NCBI RefSeq assembly: GCF_005222845.1
Contig: NZ_STFZ01000034.1
Coordinates: 365,010-429,009 of the forward strand
Source: Rhizobium sp. FY34
GTDB taxonomy: Bacteria > Pseudomonadota > Alphaproteobacteria > Rhizobiales > Rhizobiaceae
Reading direction: 5' to 3'
DNA: 64,000 nucleotides
The notes under the pieces are model-generated. The model saw nothing but the letters and a program-made list of their open reading frames with translations. It was not told the DNA's origin and did no database searches. This document shows positions 7,918 through 16,047 of this stretch, piece by piece. The translations under genes and the position numbers were made by a program. Within the stretch, counting starts at the first letter, position 1; each line of letters opens with the position of its first letter.

Positions 7918-8493
7918 TCATTGGCAGAATTGCTGAGCCCCCGAGGTCCATTTTCCATAGCCCGTCGCGACGAGATTGGAGATGACCCGGCATACATAGC
8001 GCTTCTGGGCGGGGTCATTATTGGGACCCGCATGGTAACGTGCTACCGCCATTGTCCAGGTCTCGTGCCTGTCATGAAGGTTGCGCAGGAACTTTGCCGC
8101 ATACTCAACGTTGCGCTTTGGATCAAGCATTTCCTGCGGCGAAGAGAAATTCTCGCCATGGAAATGATGGTTGATCTGCATGCAGCCCATGTCGATAAGC
8201 TCCTTGCCCTCGAGGCGGGCCGCCTGGAAAGTTTGCAGTGCCATGGACGGCGTTTCGGGGAAAAAGGCCTTGCCCTCGATGTTCAGCGCCCAAGGATAGA
8301 GGCTGCCCTTGCGCCCTGTCTCTGTCAGTCCGACGGAGTACAAGATGCCTTCGGGAATGCCGTATTTCGCGGCAGCGGCCTGTATCTCGCGCTCACATGC
8401 GCCGGCAGCCACCGCTGCGGCATCAGATGTAAAGCTGCTGAGGCCGAGCGCTGCCAGCAGCGATAACAGGCCCAGTGTCCGTATGAGGCTCAT
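7918..8493 (-). CDS. Lytic transglycosylase (SLT family), exported
   Basis: The predicted periplasmic enzyme would cleave peptidoglycan glycan strands. From the ATG at 8493 it has 191 residues: a signal peptide (MSLIRTLGLLSLLAALGLSS), then an SLT fold with the catalytic-Glu region YSVGLTETGRKGSLYPWALN, the motif DMGCMQINHHFHGENF and the late VARYHAGPN. An in-frame ATG at 8571 would put 26 non-signal residues in front, so 8493 is preferred. The gene overlaps the 3' end of fliK by 71 nt and closes the motB-motC-fliK operon. That position suggests a flagellum-dedicated muramidase opening the wall for the rod, a role played elsewhere by FlgJ or SltF. Confidence 0.85.
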   Translation of the reverse strand: MSLIRTLGLLSLLAALGLSSFTSDAAAVAAGACEREIQAAAAKYGIPEGILYSVGLTETGRKGSLYPWALNIEGKAFFPETPSMALQTFQAARLEGKELIDMGCMQINHHFHGENFSSPQEMLDPKRNVEYAAKFLRNLHDRHETWTMAVARYHAGPNNDPAQKRYVCRVISNLVATGYGKWTSGAQQFCQ

Positions 8494-10072
8494 TCTCTCG
8501 TCTTCCCGATGTCTCGCCTGAACCTGAAGAACTGGAACTCTGCTCCCCGCCCTGTCCGGCGCCTCCATCAAACTGCTTGTCGCCGGCTGGCCCGCGCTGG
8601 CCCGGATCGGCCATTTGTCCCGTGCTATCCGCCTGGCTGGCGGGCGCGATGCTGACGGTGACCTGATCCACCGAGAAGCCCTGGTTCTTCAAGGCTTCCA
8701 TGATGCTGCTGCTGTCTTCGCTCAGCTGGGTGTGCGCCGCCCGGTTCTCCACCGTCAGATGCACGCTGAGCGCCTCGCCTGAAAGCCGCAGCGTGGCGGT
8801 TACCAGGCCAAGCTCGATCGGCGTCATCTGAAGCTTCAAGGTATTGACCACCTGGCCGGTGCTGCTCTGGGCGGCCGCATTGGACAGGCTCGCACCGGGC
8901 TGCATGGCAGCAGTCCATTCCGGATCGCCCGACAATGCGGATGTCAGGGCAGCGCCATTGGCTGAAAGGCCAAAGCCGAGGAAGCGGCGTGAATCGAGCA
9001 CGACGACGCCTTCGGCGCCACTGGAGGACGCGCGCGCTGTATCAAAGCGCGTCGTGCCATCGGCGTTGGTACCGATCGTCATGTCCATGCTGGCTGGACC
9101 TTCACGCATCGATGAGAAGCGGAAGGTGCGATCATGACCAACGGGCAGCGTTTCGTCGCTCGGCATGACCGAGCCGTCGGATATGCCGGACCCTTCGGGC
9201 ATGCTGGAATGTTCAACAGCCTTCAAGCGGGAGGGCGCCTCTTGCGAACCCGTCACTTCCGCCGCATGCCGTGCGGTCGTGAGAACGCCTGCTCCCACCA
9301 CGTCGCTGCTGAGCAAGCTGAGGACCGCCCCAGCTGCTTCGCCACCATTGGCGCCCTGGTCGATCGAAATGGCAGACGCGTCCGTCTCATCGGCCACGGA
9401 AGCCTCTGGCTGATGGGCATTCCCCTGCCCCTTAACGGAAGCCGTACCGGCTGCAAGCTTTGCGACTATGCTCCCATCGATGCCGGCATCCGCCGCAGCG
9501 GCGGTCGTCGGCTTCTGCGATGACGCGCCATCGGACTTGCCGCCAGCGGCAGTCTTGCCCGCCTGCGCGCTCGCCACACGCGTCCCGTCAGCCACATCGG
9601 CCTGATCCGCCTGCGACAGGGCGCCAGGATCTGCAACGGCCGTTTGCGCCTTTGCAGCGGCTGAAGCCCTTCGCGACGCGCCGGCTGTCGATGCGGTATC
9701 GAGTTCGGCATCGGCCGCCTCGCCGTCTGACGCCTGAGCCAGGGACACGGCGGCGCTCTGGGCAGCGCTCAGCGCCTCGCGCTTCAGCTGGAACTGTTCA
9801 TTGAGGCTGGTAATGGACAATCTGGACGTCGAGGTCGTGGAGGCACGCAGCTTGATGCGGCCATCCGCTTGGCTGGTCTCCTCACCATCCTCGGGCGCAC
9901 CGGAGCCACTTTGCTCTTCGTCGCTGACACTGCGCGTGTCGTACCTGTCGGACTGTGAAGACAGCGTATTGCTGAATGTTTCGCTTTCACTCTTCGATGA
10001 CCTCGAAGACGGCGCACTGGTCGATGAGGCACCCGTCGCGCTGGGGCTCGCAGGCAGGCCGGGGGTATACAT
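8423..10072 (-). CDS. fliK: Hook-length control protein FliK (formerly MotD)
   Basis: FliK measures hook length and switches export specificity by acting on FlhB. The 549-residue product has a long, low-complexity Ser/Ala/Gly/Glu-rich N-terminal two thirds and a conserved C-terminal FliK domain (LKLQMTPIELGLVTATLRLS, then VENRAAHTQLSEDSSSIMEA). The Sinorhizobium gene in this place was first called motD and later reassigned as fliK. It starts 4 nt after motC, and its last 71 nt overlap the transglycosylase gene. The disordered N-terminus will vary between strains. Confidence 0.9.
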   Translation of the reverse strand: MYTPGLPASPSATGASSTSAPSSRSSKSESETFSNTLSSQSDRYDTRSVSDEEQSGSGAPEDGEETSQADGRIKLRASTTSTSRLSITSLNEQFQLKREALSAAQSAAVSLAQASDGEAADAELDTASTAGASRRASAAAKAQTAVADPGALSQADQADVADGTRVASAQAGKTAAGGKSDGASSQKPTTAAAADAGIDGSIVAKLAAGTASVKGQGNAHQPEASVADETDASAISIDQGANGGEAAGAVLSLLSSDVVGAGVLTTARHAAEVTGSQEAPSRLKAVEHSSMPEGSGISDGSVMPSDETLPVGHDRTFRFSSMREGPASMDMTIGTNADGTTRFDTARASSSGAEGVVVLDSRRFLGFGLSANGAALTSALSGDPEWTAAMQPGASLSNAAAQSSTGQVVNTLKLQMTPIELGLVTATLRLSGEALSVHLTVENRAAHTQLSEDSSSIMEALKNQGFSVDQVTVSIAPASQADSTGQMADPGQRGPAGDKQFDGGAGQGGEQSSSSSGSGETSGRRENEPHTDTGPVIAAGSARPQQLYI

Positions 10073-10076
10073 GAAT

Positions 10077-11354
10077 TTATTTCTCCTGCTTCAAAAGGTC
10101 ATCGATCGCGCTCAGTCTGGAACGGCCTCGATCGACGAATGTCTTGAAGTCGGGGTCGAGCGTTTGAGCTTTGCCGGTTGCCGAACCCATCTCGGCGGGA
10201 GTCTTTCCGGCGGCGTCATGCCCTGGAAGTGCCGATGTCTGTTCGGCACTGATCTGATTGGCGATATTGGCGGATGCATCTTGCTCGAGGCTGGCCTCGG
10301 TGGGGCTGCGGACCACTTCTTCGGCGACACGCTGGGCGGCCGCGCGCAAGGCCTGGTCCTGCGCCTTCAGCCCGTCTTCCGGGATCGCATTCAACGTTTC
10401 GAGAACGCCATCAATATGGCCCTTGGAGAGGTCTGCGACACCGCTATAGAGCTTGGCCACGGACCCGCCGGGCGAGGCCCTGTCCTTGCCGCGTTCCTTG
10501 GCCTTGCCGGCAGCAAGCGCCGCCAGATCGGAATTGCCGTTGATGGTCGCCTGGCGGGCAATGCGCAGATAGACTTCCTGCGCGCGGTCATCATCCATGA
10601 ATTCCAGCGTGCCGGCGATATCGTCCGCCGAGACCTTTCCATAGTGCTTGATGACAAGCTGTACGAACAGATCGGCAAACTGGCCGGCATAGGGCGAATG
10701 CACGAAGCGCCGTGCATAGCGCCGTGAATAGCCCATGGCCTGTTCCACCTGATCGCCTTCGACGGCAATTGCCACGGACCGGCGCAGCGCGGCCTCCTCG
10801 ACAATCGTGCCCGGCGCCACAAGCCGCGCCCAGTCGAAAAAGCCGAGCGCCTGCTTGGTATCCTTGGCAATCATTACATTGCCGGCAACCAGCGCGATAT
10901 AGGGACCGATGCGCTGGTCCTTATACTCGGGCACCATGGCGGCGAGACTGTTTGCGACCATGAGACCGCGACCGCTAAGGTATTTGCGCAGGGCATCGGC
11001 CACGCGCGTATCAAAATTTCCGGATGTGTCGCGCGCAACCAGGAATTCGAGCGTTGCCGGATTGCCGCCGCTCATCGCGTAGATGAGCGCCGCATCGACA
11101 TTGCGTGGATCCTCGAAAACCTTCGGGTTGATGGTACGCAGGCGCTTGTCGATCGTGCCGAGCATGAAGCGCTGCATTTCGCCCGCCGAATGGTCGCCCA
11201 TCACCACGCTATCCTGCACGAATTGCAGCGAGCGCAACATCTGGTAGGGCTCAAGATTGTCGGAAATCTGCTGCGCACGGCTCTGCTGCGGCAGCCAGCT
11301 GACAAGCAGCGCCGCAGTCAAGATCGATAGCCGATGCTGGAGAAGCGATTTCAT
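10077..11354 (-). CDS. motC: Periplasmic motility protein MotC
   Basis: MotC is a rhizobial periplasmic protein needed for motor function; it is thought to act with the MotB periplasmic domain and needs the chaperone MotE. The 425-residue sequence begins with a Sec signal (MKSLLQHRLSILTAALLVSW, cleavage likely after QSRAQ). Its body is a helical repeat-like region (FMLGTIDKRLRTINPKVFED, then YAMSGGNPATLEFLV). The start codon overlaps the motB stop by one base (TGATG). No enzymatic motif is seen. The call rests on sequence character and on conserved position between motB and fliK. Confidence 0.9.
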   Translation of the reverse strand: MKSLLQHRLSILTAALLVSWLPQQSRAQQISDNLEPYQMLRSLQFVQDSVVMGDHSAGEMQRFMLGTIDKRLRTINPKVFEDPRNVDAALIYAMSGGNPATLEFLVARDTSGNFDTRVADALRKYLSGRGLMVANSLAAMVPEYKDQRIGPYIALVAGNVMIAKDTKQALGFFDWARLVAPGTIVEEAALRRSVAIAVEGDQVEQAMGYSRRYARRFVHSPYAGQFADLFVQLVIKHYGKVSADDIAGTLEFMDDDRAQEVYLRIARQATINGNSDLAALAAGKAKERGKDRASPGGSVAKLYSGVADLSKGHIDGVLETLNAIPEDGLKAQDQALRAAAQRVAEEVVRSPTEASLEQDASANIANQISAEQTSALPGHDAAGKTPAEMGSATGKAQTLDPDFKTFVDRGRSRLSAIDDLLKQEK

Positions 11355-12634
11355 CAGGCCTTGTCGTCCTCAAGCAATATCTCGATACGTCGGTTCTGGT
11401 CTGCCAGCGGATTGTCCTCGACCTGCGGGCGCCGATCGGCAAAGCCGGAGATCTGCTTGACCCGTCCTTCCTGCAAGCCGCCATTGACGAGCATGAAATA
11501 GGCGCTGTGCGCGCGGGCGGCGGACAGTCGCCAATTGTCATTGGCGGTTCCCTTGAACTGCCGCCCGTCCGTATGGCCACGGATCACCACATCCCCCTGG
11601 CGTTTTTGCAGCAGCTGGCCGATCTTTTCCATGGCGATTACCATTTCACGGCGCGGCACCGCAGAGCCGACATTGAACATCGGCGCCTCTGTCTGGTCGG
11701 AAATCGAGATCAACATGCCACCTTCGGCCGGCGTGACGATCAGGCCCTCGGCAAGCTTTCCGGAAATACCGGCGATTTCCTTCTGGATGTCCTGTTTCAG
11801 CGCATCCGCTTCCTTCTGGCGCACAGCGGCCTCTGCCGCATCGGCCTGGATAGAGGCCGGATCTGGCCGCGGCATGGGAATGGGCGCGGCCACGCTCTGG
11901 TCAGTGGTCTTGCCGCTCGCCGCTGCGGCTGGTGGCGTGGTGATGGTTGCGGCGGCCTGCGGCGTGGGTGGCGTTGGCGGCAGCATTTCCTGCGGCAATT
12001 CCGCCGTTTCCGTGATCGGCTGCATCTGCGCCGGTGCTTTCTGCTGACCCTCGGCGCGGTTCACCTCGATCTGCTTGGTCCAGAAATCGGGATCGAAAGG
12101 ATCACGATAGGCTTCGCCGCCATCGGCGCCCGTCGCAGGTCCGCTATCGCTGGCACCGCCTTCGCCCTTTGCGCTGACATTGGCCTGCTGACCGACTTCC
12201 TGCGCAATTTCAGCCAGAACCGAATAGGGATTTTCAAAAAAATCCGCTTCGGAATAATTGGCTTCCTCGCCCGAGCTCGAGGTCATGTCCTCGCCGCTGG
12301 CCGCGGCAGCGCCGACCTGATCGTTCTCCGCCTTGACCTTGGAGCGTTCCTTCTGCTCCTGCCCTTCGGCAGCATCGACGGGCTTTTCCAGCCCCTTCTT
12401 GGCAGGTGTCTCATCCGAAAGCTTGATCGGATTGAAATAGCTCGCGACAGAAGCCTTCGTCTCTTCATTGGCCGCGTTGACCAGCCACATGACGAGAAAG
12501 AAGGCCATCATCGCCGTCATGAAATCCGCGAACGCGATTTTCCAGGCACCGCCGTGGTGGCCACCATGACCACCGCCGTGCTTCTTGATGATGATGATTT
12601 CGTTCTTGCCGTGATGGTGGTTCTGTTCACTCAT
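11354..12634 (-). CDS. motB: Flagellar stator protein MotB
   Basis: MotB anchors the proton-driven stator to peptidoglycan and carries the proton-binding Asp. The 426-residue product starts with a His/Gly-rich cytoplasmic tail, then the membrane helix with its Asp (FADFMTAMMAFFLVMWLVNA), a long variable linker rich in Ala, Pro, Gln and Thr, and a C-terminal OmpA-like peptidoglycan-binding domain (VVIRGHTDGRQFKGTANDNW, then LSAARAHSAYFM). MotA is encoded apart at 34,039. The ATG overlaps the upstream stop in an ATGA. The linker is much longer than in E. coli MotB, as usual in rhizobia. Confidence 0.95.
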   Translation of the reverse strand: MSEQNHHHGKNEIIIIKKHGGGHGGHHGGAWKIAFADFMTAMMAFFLVMWLVNAANEETKASVASYFNPIKLSDETPAKKGLEKPVDAAEGQEQKERSKVKAENDQVGAAAASGEDMTSSSGEEANYSEADFFENPYSVLAEIAQEVGQQANVSAKGEGGASDSGPATGADGGEAYRDPFDPDFWTKQIEVNRAEGQQKAPAQMQPITETAELPQEMLPPTPPTPQAAATITTPPAAAASGKTTDQSVAAPIPMPRPDPASIQADAAEAAVRQKEADALKQDIQKEIAGISGKLAEGLIVTPAEGGMLISISDQTEAPMFNVGSAVPRREMVIAMEKIGQLLQKRQGDVVIRGHTDGRQFKGTANDNWRLSAARAHSAYFMLVNGGLQEGRVKQISGFADRRPQVEDNPLADQNRRIEILLEDDKA

Positions 12635-13266
12635 CCGAGCACCTTCTTCAGACTACCCGCCCACGCCGACATTCGGGTGACCAGAACAGCCTCATCAATA
12701 TCAACAGAAATATCCAGATCGGGCGTTTCGACGTGGCGAAGCTCCGGAGCTTCAGGGCCAAGCGCCTCTTTCAGAATGTCGAACAGCGCCACCGGACCGC
12801 GCACGGTCAGACAGGCTGCCTTGTGCTCCGAAAGCGTTTCCTTGATCATCTCGGCCATATCACGCACGGCGCGCTCGGCCAAAACCTCCTCCATCACCGG
12901 TGCAAGAACCAGTGCCGCCTGATCCGCGACCGCAGCAGAAATCGTATCAACGGCCGCACGCAGACCTTCCTCGATCCGACGGCCGGCATCCTGCTCAAGA
13001 CGCTGACGCAGATCCGCCAACGCTTCGGCATGGCGGGCCTCAAGCTTCTGGCGATCCTCTTCCCACTGCGCCCGGATGGTCTCCTCGCCAGCCTGCATGC
13101 CTTGCGCATAGGCTTCGGCACGGATGGCCTCGACATCGACGACCGGTTCCTCCGGCACGACGTCATCGAAGGAAAAGGACGAGGAAAAATCGTCATGGGA
13201 CAGGGCCGCAGGCATCGCCGGGGGCGCGCTGAAATCCTTGAGATAGCGGCTGAGCGTTGCTGTCAT
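12631..13266 (-). CDS. FliH-like flagellar export protein
   Basis: The 211-residue protein resembles FliH, the stator that controls the FliI ATPase. It has an acidic N-terminal third, a long charged coiled coil (AYAQGMQAGEETIRAQWEED, then RQKLEARHAEALADLRQRLE) and a C-terminal globular part with a DLDISVDIDEAVLVT stretch. Rhizobial fliH-type genes are divergent and not beside fliI; here fliI is at 31,671 with no fliH next to it, so this gene may fill that role. It is the first gene of the motB-motC-fliK run and has a flagellar promoter-like element 161-183 nt upstream. A structure comparison with FliH would settle it. Confidence 0.7.
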   Translation of the reverse strand: MTATLSRYLKDFSAPPAMPAALSHDDFSSSFSFDDVVPEEPVVDVEAIRAEAYAQGMQAGEETIRAQWEEDRQKLEARHAEALADLRQRLEQDAGRRIEEGLRAAVDTISAAVADQAALVLAPVMEEVLAERAVRDMAEMIKETLSEHKAACLTVRGPVALFDILKEALGPEAPELRHVETPDLDISVDIDEAVLVTRMSAWAGSLKKVLG

Positions 13267-13426
13267 AGGTCAGTTCCCGAACGATTGGTCTCGTGCCCGA
13301 TCCAGCCAGAATTCCGGTGTCGAAGGATAGATCCACCAAACGGTGCCGCAATCATTTACACTGCCCTGATTTGAGTCCGAAGCACGCAAGACCATGCATA
13401 GACAAATAGCGTGAATATATCGGAAC

Positions 13427-13449
13427 CTTAGGCAGCCAAACTTGTGCGA
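13427..13449 (-). promoter_or_regulatory. Flagellar promoter-like element upstream of the FliH-like/motB operon
   Basis: Sense strand: TCGCACAAG, 8 nt, CCTAAG. The flanks also resemble the flhA copy (ATCC before, GG after). The -10-like box lies about 160 nt before the ATG, a longer leader than at the other operons. It sits in the 277-nt gap after the first flagellin gene, which otherwise holds only a weak GC hairpin near 13,505-13,525. Confidence 0.6.
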
Positions 13450-13543
13450 GGATGAAGATTGCGGACCGCAATGGTGCATTGCACGATCCGCCATTTGCCG
13501 AACCGCCCTTTCACGGGCGATCCGCATCGCTTGAGCGAGATTC

Positions 13544-14494
13544 TTACTGCTGGAACAGCTGCAGAATGTTTTGTGCGTTCGTGTTGGCGATCGACAGGGA
13601 CTGAATACCCAGCTGCTGTTGCGTCTGCAGGGCCTTGAGGCGCGTCGATTCCTCGTTCATGTCGGCGTCGACAAGTCGCCCGACACCCTGATCAATCGCA
13701 TCCATGAGGGAGGCAACAAACTCTTCCTGCATATCGATACGACTGGTGATGGCGCCAAGCGTTGAGGCGGAATCAGTCAATTGCTGCATCATGTCTTCGA
13801 CGGCCAGCAGCATACCGGCAAGCTCTTCGTCCGTCGTATCGTTCGAGAGGGTTATTTCAGAACCGGACGTAACCGCGCCCGCATCGATCAGGAAGTAGCC
13901 TGCCGTCACGCCGCTTTCAGGCACGACCTGCCACTCTTTGGTCAGAATGCCGCGGCCAGCGCTCTGCGTGTCGATCATCACCGAGCTGGAAGCGTCATAT
14001 TCCAGCGTGGTCAGCGAAACGCCGCCATCCGAGGCACGGTTGAACGAGGCAACGATGTTCTTCACCGAAGCGCCGGAAGACGAGGTGTTGTAGAGCCAGT
14101 TTTCACCGGAGAACGACGCCGATTCGGAAATAGAGGACAGCTGGTTCTTCAGCTCGGTCAATTCCTTGTCGATCTTGGTCTTGTCGACGCCGGGCTCGGA
14201 GGCAGCCACGATCTTCGACTTGATTTCATCGACGACGGAGATTGCCGACTCAAGACCGGTATAGGCAGTATCCACCTTTGCGGCACCGAGGCCCAAGGCA
14301 TCCTGCACGGTTCCCAGCGCCTTGTTGTCAGAGCGCATGGTGGTCGCAATCGACCAGTAGGCAGCGTTGTCGGCAGCAGTTTCGACCTTGTAACCGGACG
14401 AAATGCGGCTCTGCACCGTTTCCATGTCGCTGTTGATCGAACGAAGTGTCTGAAGCGCAGCCAAGGCGCCTGTATTGGTGAGAATACTTGTCAT
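13544..14494 (-). CDS. fla: Flagellin (first copy)
   Basis: Filament subunit exported by the flagellar type III system. From the ATG at 14494 it has 316 residues with the conserved flagellin N-terminus (MTSILTNTGALAALQTLRSI, then SSGYKVETAADNAAYWSIAT) and C-terminus (LKALQTQQQLGIQSLSIANT, then QNILQLFQQ). The in-frame ATG at 14545 would add residues before the invariant MTSILTN and is rejected. The central region differs clearly from the two other copies (LTKEWQVVPESGVTAGYFLI), so this is the most divergent flagellin of the three. Its leader has the shared CCGG hairpin/UGUCCC element at 14521-14538. Confidence 0.95.
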   Translation of the reverse strand: MTSILTNTGALAALQTLRSINSDMETVQSRISSGYKVETAADNAAYWSIATTMRSDNKALGTVQDALGLGAAKVDTAYTGLESAISVVDEIKSKIVAASEPGVDKTKIDKELTELKNQLSSISESASFSGENWLYNTSSSGASVKNIVASFNRASDGGVSLTTLEYDASSSVMIDTQSAGRGILTKEWQVVPESGVTAGYFLIDAGAVTSGSEITLSNDTTDEELAGMLLAVEDMMQQLTDSASTLGAITSRIDMQEEFVASLMDAIDQGVGRLVDADMNEESTRLKALQTQQQLGIQSLSIANTNAQNILQLFQQ

Positions 14495-14500
14495 GGAGGA

Positions 14501-14544
14501 ACTGCCCCTGGAATGAATACGGGACATACCGGAGGCTACCGGCA
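14501..14544 (-). promoter_or_regulatory. Structured flagellin leader (copy 1)
   Basis: In mRNA sense: UGCCGG, 6 nt, CCGGUA (a 6-bp stem with one wobble), then UGUCCC, which can pair with GGGGCA overlapping the Shine-Dalgarno sequence (AGGGGC, about 10 nt before AUG). The same order of parts occurs before the other two flagellin genes with different loops. It is a candidate target of FlbT/FlaF control. Confidence 0.45.
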
Positions 14545-14715
14545 ACGCACGATCGCATCATGCTGGTAGATATGTCGGCAATCGACATCCACCCGGCGTT
14601 CTTAAAGGATGGTTAACACCATATTAGCGAAATTCGCCATAAGCAATAACCAATTCTTAAGAACCATTAAACCTGTCTTAACCTGCGCGAAGCTGTCGTG
14701 ACGGAAGCCAAACGC

Positions 14716-14745
14716 AGAAAGGCCGCGCACCGGGCGCGGCCTTTC
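14716..14745 (-). terminator. Terminator downstream of flagellin copy 2
   Basis: Perfect inverted repeat AAGGCCGCG...CGCGGCCTT at about 14718-14744. It starts about 30 nt beyond the stop codon of the second flagellin gene, and TTTCTG follows the hairpin on the minus strand. It separates the second flagellin transcript from the first. Confidence 0.7.
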
Positions 14746-14774
14746 GAGATTGAGTGTTGAGAAAGCCTTCAGGC

Positions 14775-15716
14775 TTACTGGAAGAGCGACAGGATGTTCT
14801 GCGAACCGCTGTTGGCGATCGAGAGAGCCTGAATGCCCAGCTGCTGCTGCGTCTGGAGCGCCTTGAGGCGGGTCGATTCTTCGTTCATGTCGGCATCCAC
14901 GAGCTTGCCGACGCCCTTTTCGATCGAGTCCATCAGATCAGCCACAAATGTGTCCTGAAGCTTGATACGCGAGGTGATCGCACCGATATCTGCAGCGGAA
15001 TCGGTCATCTTCTGCAGAACGGCATCAACACCGGACAGTGCTGCGGCCAGATCGCCGGTCGTCATGGTTTCGATGTCCAAATCCAGCAGAGAATAGCCGG
15101 TGGATACAGTTGCGCCGGTCGAAGATTCGTAGATCATGTTCGTCGACAGCATTGCCGTACCCGTCGTAGCGTAGCTGCCGGTGCTGGTTACTTCGATCAG
15201 CGAGGAATTGGTCGTGTCGTATTCGAGCGTCGTCAGGCTGACATTGCCTTCGGAGTCGCGGTTGAACGAACCAACGATAGCCTGCGTGCCGGCAGCGTCT
15301 GTGTCGGAATGATAGACCCAGTTTTCGCCGGAGAAGGAAGCGGACTTGGAGATCGAAACGAGCTGATCCTGAAGCTGGTCGATTTCCTTCTGAACCTTGG
15401 CCTTGTCGACGCCCGGTTCCGAAGCGGCAGTGATCTTCGCCTTGATTTCATCGACGACCGCGATAGAGGATTCCAGAGCGGTGTAGGCAACGTCGGTGGT
15501 GGCAGCGCCGAGGCCGAGTGCGTCCTGAACGGTGCCAAGCGCCTTGTTGTCGGAGCGCATGGTGGTTGCGATCGACCAGTAGGCTGCGTTGTCGGCAGCG
15601 GCTTCAACCTTGTAGCCAGACGAAATGCGGCTCTGCGTGGTCTCCATGTCGCTATTGATGGTGCGCAGAGTGGAAAGAGCTGCGATTGCAGCGGTATTGG
15701 TCAGAATGCTCGTCAT
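14775..15716 (-). CDS. fla: Flagellin (second copy)
   Basis: Filament subunit, 313 residues from the ATG at 15716 (MTSILTNTAAIAALSTLRTI); the upstream in-frame ATG at 15773 is rejected because it adds residues before the conserved start. Both terminal flagellin helices are intact (SSGYKVEAAADNAAYWSIAT; LQTQQQLGIQALSIANSGSQ). It is nearly identical to the third copy, including a 167-bp stretch with no base difference (15226-15392 against 16499-16665), which points to recent duplication or gene conversion. It has its own leader element and its own terminator, so it is probably a single-gene transcript. Confidence 0.95.
   Translation of the reverse strand: MTSILTNTAAIAALSTLRTINSDMETTQSRISSGYKVEAAADNAAYWSIATTMRSDNKALGTVQDALGLGAATTDVAYTALESSIAVVDEIKAKITAASEPGVDKAKVQKEIDQLQDQLVSISKSASFSGENWVYHSDTDAAGTQAIVGSFNRDSEGNVSLTTLEYDTTNSSLIEVTSTGSYATTGTAMLSTNMIYESSTGATVSTGYSLLDLDIETMTTGDLAAALSGVDAVLQKMTDSAADIGAITSRIKLQDTFVADLMDSIEKGVGKLVDADMNEESTRLKALQTQQQLGIQALSIANSGSQNILSLFQ
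15226..15392. repeat. Exact 167-bp repeat shared by flagellin copies 2 and 3 (copy A)
   Basis: Bases 15226-15392 are identical to 16499-16665, third codon positions included. The repeat encodes the central segment around DQLQDQLVSISKSASFSGEN and its downstream neighbours. After a single mismatch the identity continues for about 60 more bases. It is a substrate for recombination that would delete or fuse the two genes. Confidence 0.9.
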
Positions 15717-15724
15717 TGAAACGG

Positions 15725-15776
15725 CCCCTTGTGAAAGCAAAAATTCAGGGACACTCCGGTTTCTGGCCGGCAAGGG
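15725..15776 (-). promoter_or_regulatory. Structured flagellin leader (copy 2)
   Basis: In mRNA sense: CCGG, 7 nt, CCGG, then GUGUCCC, which can pair through GUCCC with GGGGC in the Shine-Dalgarno region (AAGGGG, 8 nt before AUG). Same layout as copies 1 and 3 with a different hairpin loop. Confidence 0.45.
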
Positions 15777-15980
15777 GTGCTACGCGTCATGCTCGTCCTG
15801 GCTACTTTTGTCCCAGACGCACCTCTTGAGTGGCTTCAGTTAACCTTAACATTGTTAATGAAGGGTAAAACATGAATCACATTTTTAACCATGTCTGCAA
15901 TTCAGTCAGAAAAATTTGATGCGGCGTCTCGACGATCGTCAATAGCCCTTCCCGCAGGCCTTCACCGTTGAAGGCCAGGC

Positions 15981-16012
15981 CAAAACGCAAAACGCGCCCC
16001 CGAAGGAGCGCG
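15981..16012 (-). terminator. Terminator downstream of flagellin copy 3 (UUCG loop)
   Basis: On the minus strand CGCGCTCC, loop TTCG, GGGGCGCG forms an 8-bp stem with one G-U pair and a stable UUCG tetraloop, followed by TTTTGCGTTTTG. It starts 36 nt after the stop codon of the third flagellin gene. A typical rho-independent terminator. Confidence 0.85.
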
Positions 16013-16047
16013 ATCCGCCAAATTCATAAATGTAAAGTGCGTTCCGA

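Larger units (their letters stand above)
15717..16047 (-). other. Intergenic region between flagellin copies 2 and 3
   Basis: This 331-nt gap holds the leader of copy 2 (15717-15776), an AT-rich stretch around 15838-15895 that probably contains its promoter (no clear match to the other flagellar element was found), and the terminator of copy 3 at 15981-16012. No convincing ORF is present. Confidence 0.6.

Noticed and set aside
13270..13527. 85-codon minus-strand ORF before the FliH-like gene
   Set aside because: No recognisable protein, no good start context, and it covers the promoter-like element at 13427-13449.
14682..14704. Flagellar promoter-like element before flagellin copy 1
   Set aside because: TCGCGCAGG differs in the otherwise invariant CAAG, the following box is poor, and the other two flagellin genes have no such site; flagellins seem to use another promoter type.
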